Shown here: piece after piece, positions 8,591-18,367 of the stretch
How positions within the stretch are numbered: position 1 is the first letter of the stretch
How the letters are laid out: every line of letters starts with the position of its first letter
Assembly (NCBI RefSeq): GCF_900583165.1
Contig: NZ_UTKY01000053.1
Coordinates: 178,279-242,278, forward strand
From: Pseudomonas viridiflava
GTDB lineage: Bacteria > Pseudomonadota > Gammaproteobacteria > Pseudomonadales > Pseudomonadaceae
Direction of reading: 5' to 3'
Length of the DNA stretch: 64,000 nucleotides
Made by a program: the position numbers and the translations under genes
The notes under the pieces: model-generated
What the model was told of the DNA's origin: nothing
Databases searched by the model: none
Seen by the model: only the letters and a program-made list of their open reading frames with translations

Positions 8591-10447
8591 TCAGCCCCCG
8601 TTTCTTTCACGAGAACGTTGAATGGCGGCCGACCTGTTTTGCTGACTGCTGGCAATAGCAACTGCCGAGGCATGCGGTTGTGTCGCCTCCAACGAGCGCT
8701 GATAAAAGGAGCACAACAACCTGGGCGTCGGATACTCGAATAGATCCGTCTGACGGAACGCATGGGCCAACGCATAACGCAACTCGGCCAGCAAGGAAAT
8801 CAAGGTAATGGAGTTCGCACCCGCATCCATAAAGTTATCTGTGGCGCCGACATGGTCCAAACCGAAACAACAGGCAGCCAGCTCGCACACCCTCGTTTCA
8901 AGCTCACCCAGCGGCTCAACGTAACTCGTTGAACGGTTCGATTGCATTGCCCCTACTTGAGGCAGCTGTTGCAGATCGACCTTGCCATTTTGTGTCAACG
9001 GAATGGCGGAAATTTTTTTGTAGAAGGACGGCAGCATGTAATCAGGCAACCTTGCCAGCAGGTGCCTGTGCAGGCTCATACTAAAATCTTGATCGGACGC
9101 TTGGGCCGTGAAGTACAAGATTAATGTCGTAGTTTGACCGGACTGTCTGGCCACGACGAGGCACTCATCGACTAAATTGGCATTAGCCGCGACGGTCTCG
9201 ATTTCCTTTAACTCGACACGATAACCTCGGATCTTGAGTTGCCTATCACGGCGCCCTACGTACTCGAACAACGATTGCTCGTTGAGGAAACAAATATCAC
9301 CGGTGTTGTACATCCGTTCGTGCGTCTGAGGATGCCTCACGAACTTTTCGGCCGTTTGAGCGGACATACCGTAGTAACCCAATGCCAATGAGCTGCCCGC
9401 GATGTAGAGCTGTCCCTCATGACCAGGCATAACCGGCTGCAAGTTGTCATCAAACAGGTAGGCCGTGCTGGCTGGGGTCACCTGACCAATAGGTGGCAAA
9501 TCCGGCCAGTTTTCCGGCGCGCCTTCGAGCCGATGTTCCATCACCACGTGCGTTTCGGTCGGGCCGTACTGATTGATGAGACGGCACTGGGGGTTAGCCT
9601 TGAACCACTGCCTGACGGCAGGACTAATCTTCAACGGCTCGCCAGCACAAATTATTTCCCTCAAGTTCACCAACACCGCCAAATCGCGAAGATTGAATGT
9701 GACCAGAGGAATCAGCATTGAGGTTGGCAGAAAAAGGCGCGTCACGCCGCCAGTGAGCAGCAGTGTAGTCAGTGCATGTAGGTCTTTCTTTTGTTCATCC
9801 GTCACGATGAGCAGGCGATCGCCTTGGCACAGCGCACTGTAAATCTCCTGAAAGGCGACATCAAAACCTTGGGCTGCGTACAACAACGTGGTACCTGTCT
9901 GAGCAGTCGTTTTTCCCATCCAGTCGATCAGAGTCGTGAGCGAGCGATACGGCAACATGACCGGCTTGGGCTGCCCGGTTGTTCCGGAGGTAAAGACTAC
10001 ATAGGCCGGCAGCTCATCCGATATATCCGTCTTGATAGCTGGATAGTCGGTACCGAGTGCTGCCGTAGTAGGCTCATTAATATTCAATGTGCGGGTCTGT
10101 TCGTTCAACATCACTGTCAGTTCGGCGTTCTCCTGCTCGTTCAGCAGACATAACGACAAATCGATAGAAATGATCATCCCTTGCAACCGTTCAATCGGAT
10201 ATTTTTTATCTAACGGAACTACGGTTCGCCCTAATAAATGCACCGCTAGCACCGACACAACATAATCAATGCTTTTCTCCATCATGACACCAATCATTGC
10301 CCCCGAACCGGTCAATGAAATCATCCCTGCCACACGCAGAGCGCTATTATACAATTGGCCATATGAAACTTCTGACGAGGCCGCAGACACTGCTGGAACA
10401 CCTGGGTACTCCCGAGCGAACTCGGCAAACCGTCGAATGAACACCAT
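8591..10447 (-). CDS. NRPS loading protein, adenylation plus peptidyl carrier domain, proline-like code
   Basis: The 618-residue protein has the adenylation core motifs: TSGTTGQPK (153-161), NQYGPTE (292-298), MYNTGD (379-384), RDRQLKIRGYRVE (400-412) and NGKVDL with the catalytic Lys489. A carrier domain follows with Ser546 in DAGANSITL. Aligning by eye to PheA gives specificity residues D196, V197, Q200, (uncertain), I266, A268, Q293, V301, V302, K489. That resembles the DVQxIAHVVK type described for proline. It has no condensation domain, so it is a starter module that hands its amino acid to the downstream KS. The start at 10447 has AGAGGTG upstream and lies 11 nt after the preceding gene. 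Confidence 0.92.
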   Translation of the reverse strand: MVFIRRFAEFAREYPGVPAVSAASSEVSYGQLYNSALRVAGMISLTGSGAMIGVMMEKSIDYVVSVLAVHLLGRTVVPLDKKYPIERLQGMIISIDLSLCLLNEQENAELTVMLNEQTRTLNINEPTTAALGTDYPAIKTDISDELPAYVVFTSGTTGQPKPVMLPYRSLTTLIDWMGKTTAQTGTTLLYAAQGFDVAFQEIYSALCQGDRLLIVTDEQKKDLHALTTLLLTGGVTRLFLPTSMLIPLVTFNLRDLAVLVNLREIICAGEPLKISPAVRQWFKANPQCRLINQYGPTETHVVMEHRLEGAPENWPDLPPIGQVTPASTAYLFDDNLQPVMPGHEGQLYIAGSSLALGYYGMSAQTAEKFVRHPQTHERMYNTGDICFLNEQSLFEYVGRRDRQLKIRGYRVELKEIETVAANANLVDECLVVARQSGQTTTLILYFTAQASDQDFSMSLHRHLLARLPDYMLPSFYKKISAIPLTQNGKVDLQQLPQVGAMQSNRSTSYVEPLGELETRVCELAACCFGLDHVGATDNFMDAGANSITLISLLAELRYALAHAFRQTDLFEYPTPRLLCSFYQRSLEATQPHASAVAIASSQQNRSAAIQRSRERNGG

Positions 10448-10458
10448 GAGTTCACCTC

Positions 10459-11661
10459 TTATGTTTGACTACCTATTCGGATCACGAAATTACCAAGAAG
10501 CCCTCTATTGTCGAGCATTATTTGATGGGCTTCCGGCAAGTCTTCAAAATCAAAGACCCTCGTCAAACAGGGGTTTACAAGACCCTCCACAACCAAGTTA
10601 TTGAACGCAACGCATTGAGCCGAATTTGCAAAATGCGAACCTTGAAATCTTTTTTGTCGCATCCACTGATAGCGAATATCAAAAGTGCCTATATACCCAC
10701 TGGTGCCAGCACAAATAACCACCATCCCGCCGGCTTCACAAACAAAAGATGAGGTCGGAAATGTATCTTCGCCAGGGTGTTCAATCACTATATTTGGATT
10801 TTTCTTTTCTCCAACCAAACTCCAGATTTCTCGTTGAAAGCGTTTCGCTTCACTGAGCCATTGAACGTATCTGGCCGAGTCTCCTATGTCCTCGAGCGCC
10901 CCCCAATGCTTATACTTCTGACGATTGATCGAGCCTCTGGCACCAATTTGCTGGCAATACTCTGCTTTCTCGTCGCTGCTCACTACAGCAATGGGGATGC
11001 CTCCAGCGGCGTTGACCAATTGGATTGCCATCGACCCCATTCCGCCACTCCCTCCCCAGATGAGAACAACATCGCCCGGCTTGACCGTGTGCGGGGCGAA
11101 GCCATGCAGCATCCGATAGGCTGTTGCCCCGCAGAGCATGTAGGACGCTGCTTGCTCCCAGCTTAAGTGCGCAGGCTTGGGCAAAATCGCTTGTTCTCTA
11201 ACCCTGGTGTACTCCGCAAAGGCTCCGAAATTAACTTCGTAACCCCATATCTTTGCTGACTTGTCCATAATCTCATCGGCCACTGCGTCACGATCCCACC
11301 AACCGCAATGCAGGACGACCTCATCACCGACAGATATGCCACATACCTCTTTGCCTACAGCAACAACGATTCCGGAAGCATCGGACCCGGCAATATGAAA
11401 GTCATACGGCTCACCGCGAGATCGCTGAAGCTCAATAACATCAACTGGATATCCCCGTGCCGCCCAAACGCCATTATGATTGACACCGGCCGCCATCACT
11501 TTAACCAAGCACTCATCGGGTTGAAGGCTAGGCACGGGCACCAACTCAATAACAAATGCACTTGATGGCTGGCCGTATCGCTCGGCCCTAATGAGTTGAG
11601 CCAACATTACCGTAGGAATGTTTGGACTTGCCGGATCAAGAGTAGCGCCTGCCTTGCTCAT
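10459..11661 (-). CDS. crotonyl-CoA carboxylase/reductase-like MDR enzyme
   Basis: The 400-residue medium-chain dehydrogenase/reductase has a Rossmann motif (IWGGSGGMGSMAIQL, 201-215) and the long insertions of crotonyl-CoA carboxylase/reductases. Residues described as CO2-binding in that family appear to be kept: an Asn in AGVNHNGVW (61/63), Glu142 in GYEVNFG and His343 in GSHFAN. The usual Phe before the Glu is Tyr141. CCRs reductively carboxylate 2-enoyl-CoA to alkylmalonyl-CoA; P. syringae uses one (Cfa8) for coronafacic acid. Being first in the operon beside a PKS with an odd AT motif, it probably makes the extender unit. A non-carboxylating enoyl reductase is the alternative. AAGGAT precedes the start. 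Confidence 0.85.
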   Translation of the reverse strand: MSKAGATLDPASPNIPTVMLAQLIRAERYGQPSSAFVIELVPVPSLQPDECLVKVMAAGVNHNGVWAARGYPVDVIELQRSRGEPYDFHIAGSDASGIVVAVGKEVCGISVGDEVVLHCGWWDRDAVADEIMDKSAKIWGYEVNFGAFAEYTRVREQAILPKPAHLSWEQAASYMLCGATAYRMLHGFAPHTVKPGDVVLIWGGSGGMGSMAIQLVNAAGGIPIAVVSSDEKAEYCQQIGARGSINRQKYKHWGALEDIGDSARYVQWLSEAKRFQREIWSLVGEKKNPNIVIEHPGEDTFPTSSFVCEAGGMVVICAGTSGYIGTFDIRYQWMRQKRFQGSHFANSAQCVAFNNLVVEGLVNPCLTRVFDFEDLPEAHQIMLDNRGLLGNFVIRIGSQT

Positions 11662-12070
11662 ATCCTTAGCACCTTAATAGGTTCGATTAACAACCGTAGA
11701 CATTCGCCCAAGAAAACAATGACTGCTTATCTCAACGACAACTGAAACCGAGCATTACGACCAACCAGGAGTTCAACGAGAGCTTTCCGACAAATCAAAC
11801 CTAGTGCAACTCATAAAGAAAAAGCAAAGAAATATTAAAAATTCAGAAGCCACCTACAACAAACGAAATACCATTCCCAAACCACCAAAGAAACCCCTTA
11901 AATACTTGTGATACTTCACCCACAATGAAATAAACAATATAAACATCACCAACACTCTTTTGAAAATCCGAAAGTCGACCGGGTTGAATTCGATTAAAAC
12001 TACAAATACCAACCACGTACAGCGGTAGGAAACCACTAGAGAAATATTCCACGCGACTCAAAAAAACCGC
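11662..12070. promoter_or_regulatory. AT-rich intergenic region, probable promoter region of the biosynthetic operon
   Basis: About 410 bases lie between the prfC terminator and the start of the CCR-like gene, which is the first gene of the minus-strand operon. The stretch is clearly richer in A and T than either flank, with runs such as AAAGAAAAAGCAAAGAAATA. I see no convincing gene: the longest frame (11843-12061, minus) would need a TTG start without a ribosome site. The operon promoter must lie here or in the gene. I could not assign -35/-10 boxes with confidence. Confidence 0.5.
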
Positions 12071-12099
12071 AAAAAAAACCCGGTGCTTTCGCGACCGGG
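12071..12099 (-). terminator. rho-independent terminator of prfC
   Basis: Read on the minus strand after the prfC stop, CCCGGT and ACCGGG form a perfect 6-bp stem closed by a nine-base loop and followed by eight T residues. The position, 24 bases past prfC, fits a terminator for that gene. Confidence 0.9.
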
Positions 12100-12122
12100 C
12101 TTTGGGTTTTACAGCTCAAGAC

Positions 12123-13706
<1,584 letters not shown>

Positions 13707-13817
13707 GGGAAATCGCCTGGCAGGTGAGTCAAAAAAGGGCGGCGAGTATAGCGTAATCACAGGCACCCGGACCACCGTTCACCCGATTGGGGGTGGCTAA
13801 ATGCTGCCAAGTGTGGA

Positions 13818-13884
13818 ACCTTTTAAAAGGTAGAGACGTCCACTCCCCTGCTACCGCACTCGGAACAGGGGCTGATAAATCAGC
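13818..13884. promoter_or_regulatory. two short palindromes in the prfC / osmoprotectant-transporter intergenic region
   Basis: The 331 bases between prfC and the divergent transporter operon contain ACCTTTTAAAAGGT (13818-13831), a perfect 14-bp palindrome, and GCTGATAAATCAGC (13871-13884), with 6-bp arms around two bases. Either could be an operator or promoter element for the transporter. No regulator is encoded next to it, and I cannot name the binding protein. The remaining intergenic sequence shows nothing else I can support. Confidence 0.35.
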
Positions 13885-14037
13885 AAGTTAGCCTGACGAG
13901 GCTGCGCTCATGGCTTGATCTCACGTCGTCTAACCGACATGACCAAGCTGCTTTTCGCGAACTCATTCGCCGACAGCCAGGAATGGCATTGCCGCTCGGA
14001 AATGTGTTCGCCGACAAAAGAAAAAAGGAGTCCGCCT

Positions 14038-14754
14038 GTGGCTATTCGCTATGGCAAAGGGCTGATAGGAGGAGCGGTTGTCGTCGCCCTCTTGGCCCTG
14101 CTGGTCCACTGGATCGGCATCAACACGATCGAACTGTACCGCGACGATTTGTTGTTTTACCTGCAAGCACATTTGATCCTCGTTCTAGTCTCCATGCTGG
14201 CGGCCCTCGTTGTGGGCATCCCCGCCGGTATCCTGCTTAGCCGACCGCACATGGTCGGGCGCGCAGAACGCTTCATGCAGATCTTCAATATCGGCAACAC
14301 CGTCCCTCCCCTGGCCGTACTGGCCATCGCCCTTGGCGTACTGGGTATCGGCAGCGGCCCGGCCATCTTCGCGCTGTTCCTCGCCTCCCTCCTGCCCATC
14401 GTGCGCAACACCTACGAAGGCCTCAAAAACGTCCAGGGTTCCCTAAAAGAAGCCGCCACCGGCATCGGCATGACGCCGCGCCAGGTACTGTTTCGCGTGG
14501 AATTGCCCAACGCCGTGCCGATCATTATCGGTGGTGTGCGTGTGGCCCTGGCGATCAATGTGGGTACCGCACCGCTGGCGTTCCTGATTGGCGCCAACAG
14601 CCTGGGCAGCCTGATCTTCCCCGGCATCGCCCTGAACAATCAGCCGCAATTGCTGCTCGGCGCCGCGTGCACCGCGTTGCTGGCATTGCTGCTTGACGGT
14701 CTGGTGACCATGGCCAGCCGCCTCTGGCTGGAACGCGGGTTGCGTCCGTCTTAA
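14038..14754 (+). CDS. osmoprotectant (OpuC-type) ABC transporter permease
   Basis: The protein is 238 residues when started at the GTG at 14038, which has GGAG seven bases upstream; an ORF from 13915 adds a tail with no family resemblance. It has five or six hydrophobic segments and the permease EAA loop, seen as LKEAATGIGMTPRQVLFRVE, that contacts the ATPase. This is the pattern of OpuCB/OpuCD and YehW/YehY permeases for glycine betaine, choline or carnitine. It is the first of four genes in the order permease, binding protein, permease, ATPase, with short gaps. The exact substrate is not readable from sequence. Confidence 0.9.
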   Translation: MAIRYGKGLIGGAVVVALLALLVHWIGINTIELYRDDLLFYLQAHLILVLVSMLAALVVGIPAGILLSRPHMVGRAERFMQIFNIGNTVPPLAVLAIALGVLGIGSGPAIFALFLASLLPIVRNTYEGLKNVQGSLKEAATGIGMTPRQVLFRVELPNAVPIIIGGVRVALAINVGTAPLAFLIGANSLGSLIFPGIALNNQPQLLLGAACTALLALLLDGLVTMASRLWLERGLRPS

Positions 14755-14773
14755 GGCTGGCTAAGGAAATCAC

Positions 14774-15667
14774 ATGAAAAAACTGACATTGATATTGAGC
14801 TGCGTCCTGCTGCTTGCGGGAATTGCTCAAGCCGCTGAAAAACCGGTTATCCGCATCGGCGCGCGGGTGTTCACCGAACAGACCTTGCTGGCCGAAATCA
14901 CTTCCCAGTACTTGCGCACCAAGGGCTACGACGCCCGCGTGACCGGCGGCCTGGGCAGCAACCTGGCGCGCAGTGCCCAGGAAAGCGGGCAACTGGACCT
15001 GATCTGGGAATACACCGGCGTGTCGCTGGTGGCCTATAACCATATCGACGAAAAGCTCGACAGCGCTCAGTCCTACGCTCGAGTGAAAGAACTCGACGCG
15101 AAAAAAGGCCTCGTCTGGCTCTCCCCGTCGCGCTTCAGCAACACCTACGCCCTGGCGCTGCCAGAGAAGGTTGCCCAGGAACATCCCGAAATCAACAGCA
15201 TCAGCGACCTGACCAAAGCAGTGGCACAAGACGCCAAGGCCAATCGTCTGGTGGCCCTGGACACCGAGTTCGCCAACCGCTCCGACGGCCTGGCCGGCAT
15301 GGTCAAGCTCTATGACATGAACCTGACCCGCAAAAACACCCGGCAGATGGACGCCGGCCTGGTCTACACCGCGCTGCGTAATGGCCAGGTGTTTGCCGGT
15401 TTGGTCTACACCACCGACGGTCGCCTGAACGCCTTCAAGTTGAAGCTGCTGGAAGACGACAAGCACTACTTCCCGGACTACACCGCCGCACCGGTGATCC
15501 GCCAGCAATACCTCGACCAGCACCCGCAACTGGCCGCTGAACTCAAGCCGTTGGCCGAGCTGTTCGACGACGCAACCATGCGCGAGTTAAACGCGCGGGT
15601 CGACGTCGACCACGAAAGCCCTTCCGCTGTTGCCGCAGATTTTCTGCGCCAGCATCCGATCAACTAA
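14774..15667 (+). CDS. periplasmic substrate-binding protein of an OpuC-type ABC transporter
   Basis: This 297-residue protein has a typical Sec signal peptide (MKKLTLILSCVLLLAGIAQA, cut after AQA) and no lipobox cysteine at the cleavage site, so it should be a soluble periplasmic protein. The mature start (IRIGARVFTEQTLLAEI) and the segment LIWEYTGVSLVAYN are typical of the OpuAC-like family (OpuCC, OsmF/YehZ) that binds quaternary amines through aromatic residues. AAGGAA precedes the ATG. It lies 19 nt after the first permease and 12 nt before the second and supplies both with ligand. Confidence 0.92.
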   Translation: MKKLTLILSCVLLLAGIAQAAEKPVIRIGARVFTEQTLLAEITSQYLRTKGYDARVTGGLGSNLARSAQESGQLDLIWEYTGVSLVAYNHIDEKLDSAQSYARVKELDAKKGLVWLSPSRFSNTYALALPEKVAQEHPEINSISDLTKAVAQDAKANRLVALDTEFANRSDGLAGMVKLYDMNLTRKNTRQMDAGLVYTALRNGQVFAGLVYTTDGRLNAFKLKLLEDDKHYFPDYTAAPVIRQQYLDQHPQLAAELKPLAELFDDATMRELNARVDVDHESPSAVAADFLRQHPIN

Positions 15668-15679
15668 CGAGGAGAAGAC

Positions 15680-16333
15680 ATGGAATTTTTAAACGCCTTT
15701 TCCCATCTTGATTGGGCCCAAGTGCTGCAACTGACCTGGCAGCACATCACCCTGGTCGGCATTGCAGTCATCCTGGCAATCGTCGTGGGCGTGCCCCTGG
15801 GTGTGCTGATGACACGCTTCCCGACCTTGGCCGGCCCGCTGCAAGCCAGCGCCACGGTGTTGCTGACCGTGCCGTCCATCGCGCTGTTCGGCCTGCTGCT
15901 GCCGTTCTACTCCAAATTCGGCCAGGGCCTGGGGCCGATGCCGGCGATCACCGCCGTGTTCCTTTATTCCCTGTTGCCGATCATGCGTAACACCTACCTC
16001 GCCCTGACCGGCGTCGAGCCGGGCATTCGCGAAGCCGCCAAAGGCATCGGCATGACCTTCGGCCAGCGCCTGCGCATGGTCGAGTTGCCCATCGCCGTGC
16101 CGGTGATCCTCGCCGGTGTGCGCACCGCCGTAGTGATGAACATCGGCGTAATGACCATCGCCGCCACCATCGGCGCCGGTGGCCTGGGTGTACTTATTCT
16201 GGCTTCCATCAGCCGCAGCGACATGTCGATGCTGATCGTTGGCGCCGTGCTGGTCAGTCTCCTGGCCATCTTCGCCGACCTGCTTTTGCAATGGCTGCAA
16301 CGCTCGCTGACTCCAAAAGGATTGCTCAAATGA
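15680..16333 (+). CDS. second permease of the OpuC-type ABC transporter
   Basis: This 217-residue integral membrane protein resembles the first permease, with the EAA loop IREAAKGIGMTFGQRLRMVE. Its start has GAGGAG upstream, and its last four bases overlap the ATPase start (ATGA). Two different permeases in one operon imply a heterodimeric channel, as in the OpuC and Yeh systems. Confidence 0.92.
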   Translation: MEFLNAFSHLDWAQVLQLTWQHITLVGIAVILAIVVGVPLGVLMTRFPTLAGPLQASATVLLTVPSIALFGLLLPFYSKFGQGLGPMPAITAVFLYSLLPIMRNTYLALTGVEPGIREAAKGIGMTFGQRLRMVELPIAVPVILAGVRTAVVMNIGVMTIAATIGAGGLGVLILASISRSDMSMLIVGAVLVSLLAIFADLLLQWLQRSLTPKGLLK

Positions 16334-17487
16334 TCGAACTTCAAAACCTGTCCAAGACTTTCCAAAGCAACGGCAAGACTGTCACCGCCGTGAACGATGT
16401 AAGCCTGACCGTCAACGAAGGCGAGATTTGCGTATTCCTCGGCCCGTCGGGTTGCGGCAAGAGCACCACGCTGAAAATGATCAACCGCCTGATCAAGCCC
16501 ACCTCGGGCAAGATCCTGATCAACGGCGAAGACACCACCGACCTCGATGAGGTGACCTTGCGTCGCAACATCGGCTATGTGATCCAGCAGATCGGCCTGT
16601 TCCCCAACATGACCATTGAGGAAAACATCGTGGTCGTGCCCAAGCTTCTGGGTTGGGACAAACAGAAATGCCACGACCGTGCCCGCGAGTTGATGAGCAT
16701 GATCAAGCTCGAGCCCAAGCAGTACTTGCATCGCTACCCGCGTGAATTGTCGGGCGGCCAGCAACAGCGCATTGGCGTGATCCGCGCACTGGCGGCCGAC
16801 GCCCCGTTGCTGCTGATGGATGAGCCCTTCGGCGCGGTCGACCCGATCAACCGCGAGATGATCCAGAACGAGTTCTTCGAGATGCAGCGCGCGCTGAACA
16901 AGACGGTGATCATGGTCAGCCACGACATCGACGAAGCGATTAAGCTGGGTGACAAGATCGCGATCTTCCGCGCCGGCAAGCTGCTGCAAATCGACCACCC
17001 AGACACGCTGCTGGCACACCCGGCCGATGAGTTCGTCAGCAACTTCGTGGGCCAGGACAGCACCCTCAAGCGCCTGTTGCTGGTGAAGGCCGAAGACGCG
17101 GCCGACAACGCCCCGTCGGTGAGCCCGGAAACCCCGGTGGCCGATGCGCTGGAACTGATGGACGAAACCGACCGCCGCTATGTGGTAGTCACCTGTGCCG
17201 AGAACAAGGCACTGGGTTACGTACGACGTCGCGACCTGCACCGTCAGACCGGTACCTGTGGCCAATACCTGCGAGAATTCAACGCCACGGCGGCGTATGA
17301 CGAGCATTTGCGCATCCTGTTGTCGCGCATGTACGAGTTCAACCGTTCGTGGTTGCCGGTGATGGATGCGGAGCGGGTGTTCTTGGGTGAGGTGACGCAG
17401 GAGTCGATTGCCGAGTACCTGAGCTCGGGCAAGTCGCGTGGGGGCAAGACCAGTATTGTTTCGCCGGCTGAGACGGCGCTGGCCTGA
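16330..17487 (+). CDS. ATPase subunit of an OpuC-type osmoprotectant ABC transporter, with CBS domains
   Basis: The 385-residue protein starts at the ATG at 16330, which overlaps the permease stop. It has Walker A (GPSGCGKST), the Q-loop (VIQQIGLFPNMT), the ABC signature (LSGGQQQR), Walker B (LLLMDEPFGAVD) and the switch His (MVSHDIDEA). The last about 120 residues look like a tandem CBS pair, the ionic-strength or nucleotide sensor of OpuA/OpuC ATPases. This argues for OpuCA rather than the shorter E. coli YehX. It would drive uptake of betaine-like compounds in hyperosmotic stress. Confidence 0.93.
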   Translation: MIELQNLSKTFQSNGKTVTAVNDVSLTVNEGEICVFLGPSGCGKSTTLKMINRLIKPTSGKILINGEDTTDLDEVTLRRNIGYVIQQIGLFPNMTIEENIVVVPKLLGWDKQKCHDRARELMSMIKLEPKQYLHRYPRELSGGQQQRIGVIRALAADAPLLLMDEPFGAVDPINREMIQNEFFEMQRALNKTVIMVSHDIDEAIKLGDKIAIFRAGKLLQIDHPDTLLAHPADEFVSNFVGQDSTLKRLLLVKAEDAADNAPSVSPETPVADALELMDETDRRYVVVTCAENKALGYVRRRDLHRQTGTCGQYLREFNATAAYDEHLRILLSRMYEFNRSWLPVMDAERVFLGEVTQESIAEYLSSGKSRGGKTSIVSPAETALA

Positions 17488-17508
17488 TCTGACACTGCGC
17501 GGTTAAAC

Positions 17509-17534
17509 ATGTGGGAGGGGGCTTGCCCCCTTCC
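17509..17534. repeat. single REP sequence
   Basis: ATGTGGGAGGGGGCTTGCCC and the following C run form the REP unit that recurs at 27188, 28866, 39199 and 52830. It lies just after the transporter operon, a usual extragenic site for these elements. The hairpin may protect the 3' end of the operon transcript. Confidence 0.85.
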
Positions 17535-17719
17535 CTATTCGATCGAGTATCAGGATCTTTCGGGTTATTACAAATCGATATCAGCGCCTGTGAGAAGTCA
17601 CAGGTTCTTTTTTTCTGGCAAAGCATTTAACTGACACCGTGCAGCCTCTTATCTGCACGTGACAGCGACTGCGCATACCTGCGCCTAGATATGCCTTCAT
17701 TCAGATTCAGGAGCCTGTA

Positions 17720-18097
17720 ATGACTAACTCCACATCCTCAAACTTGCCAGCTGTACCCCCTGGCCGCGAAAACCAGCCGGACGCGAACCCGAATCAGGCG
17801 GTGACGCTGCGACTGGGCCCAACCGGCAATCCGCATACAGTAACCAGGGACAACCCTTACCGAATACTTCCTTTCGGAGATCTACTGGATGCAAATGGGA
17901 ATAAGGTCCCTGGTGGAGGAAACTGGACATTGGAGAGGCCCATTACAGGCGTTATCGTCGGCGATAACCTGGGCTATTTGAACGGTATTGTCGACATTAA
18001 GTCAGTGACGAGCAATATGAGCATTACCGCTAAGCTCACGCCTATAGACTATCCCAATCTGACACAGAGTCAGACATATCAGATTGTCGTGAGGTAG
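17720..18097 (+). CDS. hypothetical small protein, unrecognised
   Basis: The 125-residue frame has a good ribosome site (CAGGAG, eight bases before the ATG). It begins MTNSTSSNLPAVPPGRENQP, a low-complexity polar segment without signal peptide. The second half (WTLERPITGVIVGDNLGYL ... SNMSITAKLTPIDYP) has alternating hydrophobic residues that suggest a beta-sandwich. It contains no cysteine, no membrane helix and no catalytic motif I recognise. Base composition looks a little more AT-rich than its neighbours. It stands alone between the transporter operon and speC. It may be an exported or surface-associated accessory protein, but no function should be assigned. Confidence 0.6.
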   Translation: MTNSTSSNLPAVPPGRENQPDANPNQAVTLRLGPTGNPHTVTRDNPYRILPFGDLLDANGNKVPGGGNWTLERPITGVIVGDNLGYLNGIVDIKSVTSNMSITAKLTPIDYPNLTQSQTYQIVVR

Positions 18098-18250
18098 TAA
18101 GTTGCCGTGTGAGATGATCGATATATGCCGGTAAAGACGGAAGGGCCTTGCAAAGGTCCCTTTCCGTTGCCCTCTAATTCCCTCTTTCGGGGAACATCAA
18201 TCCGTCACACCTGTCGGTTACATAAGTACCTGCACAGGGTCCCGCGACGA

Positions 18251-18355
18251 ATGCGTGCAAAAACACGACATTTTTTGTTGATCCCACGTCCATCAAGCCC
18301 TAAAGTTCGCGCCGAACGTCCATGCTGGAAACGATCCATCCGGCTCAAGTACTGA
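18251..18355 (+). CDS. candidate leader ORF (34 codons) upstream of speC
   Basis: An ATG at 18251 opens a 34-codon frame, very basic (11 Arg or Lys), beginning MRAKTRHFLLIPRPSSPKVR and ending IRLKY with TGA at 18353-18355. The stop is 12 bases before the stem of a strong intrinsic terminator (18368-18403), which lies about 100 bases before the speC start. That is the layout of a regulatory leader peptide. In E. coli the ornithine decarboxylase gene speF is controlled by an ornithine-sensing 34-residue leader, SpeFL. I see no clear sequence match to SpeFL, so this would be an analogue at most. The ribosome site is weak (AGGG, 11 bases upstream), and translation is unproven. Confidence 0.4.
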   Translation: MRAKTRHFLLIPRPSSPKVRAERPCWKRSIRLKY

Positions 18356-18367
18356 CGACGAGACAGC

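Noticed and set aside
11843..12061. 72-residue hydrophobic minus-strand frame in the AT-rich gap
   Set aside because: It needs a TTG start inside the region next to the prfC terminator, has no ribosome site and overlaps the likely promoter region.
18125..18355. A 76-residue protein from the ATG at 18125
   Set aside because: It begins just after the upstream gene without a ribosome site; only the shorter 34-codon end lies in a leader-like position.
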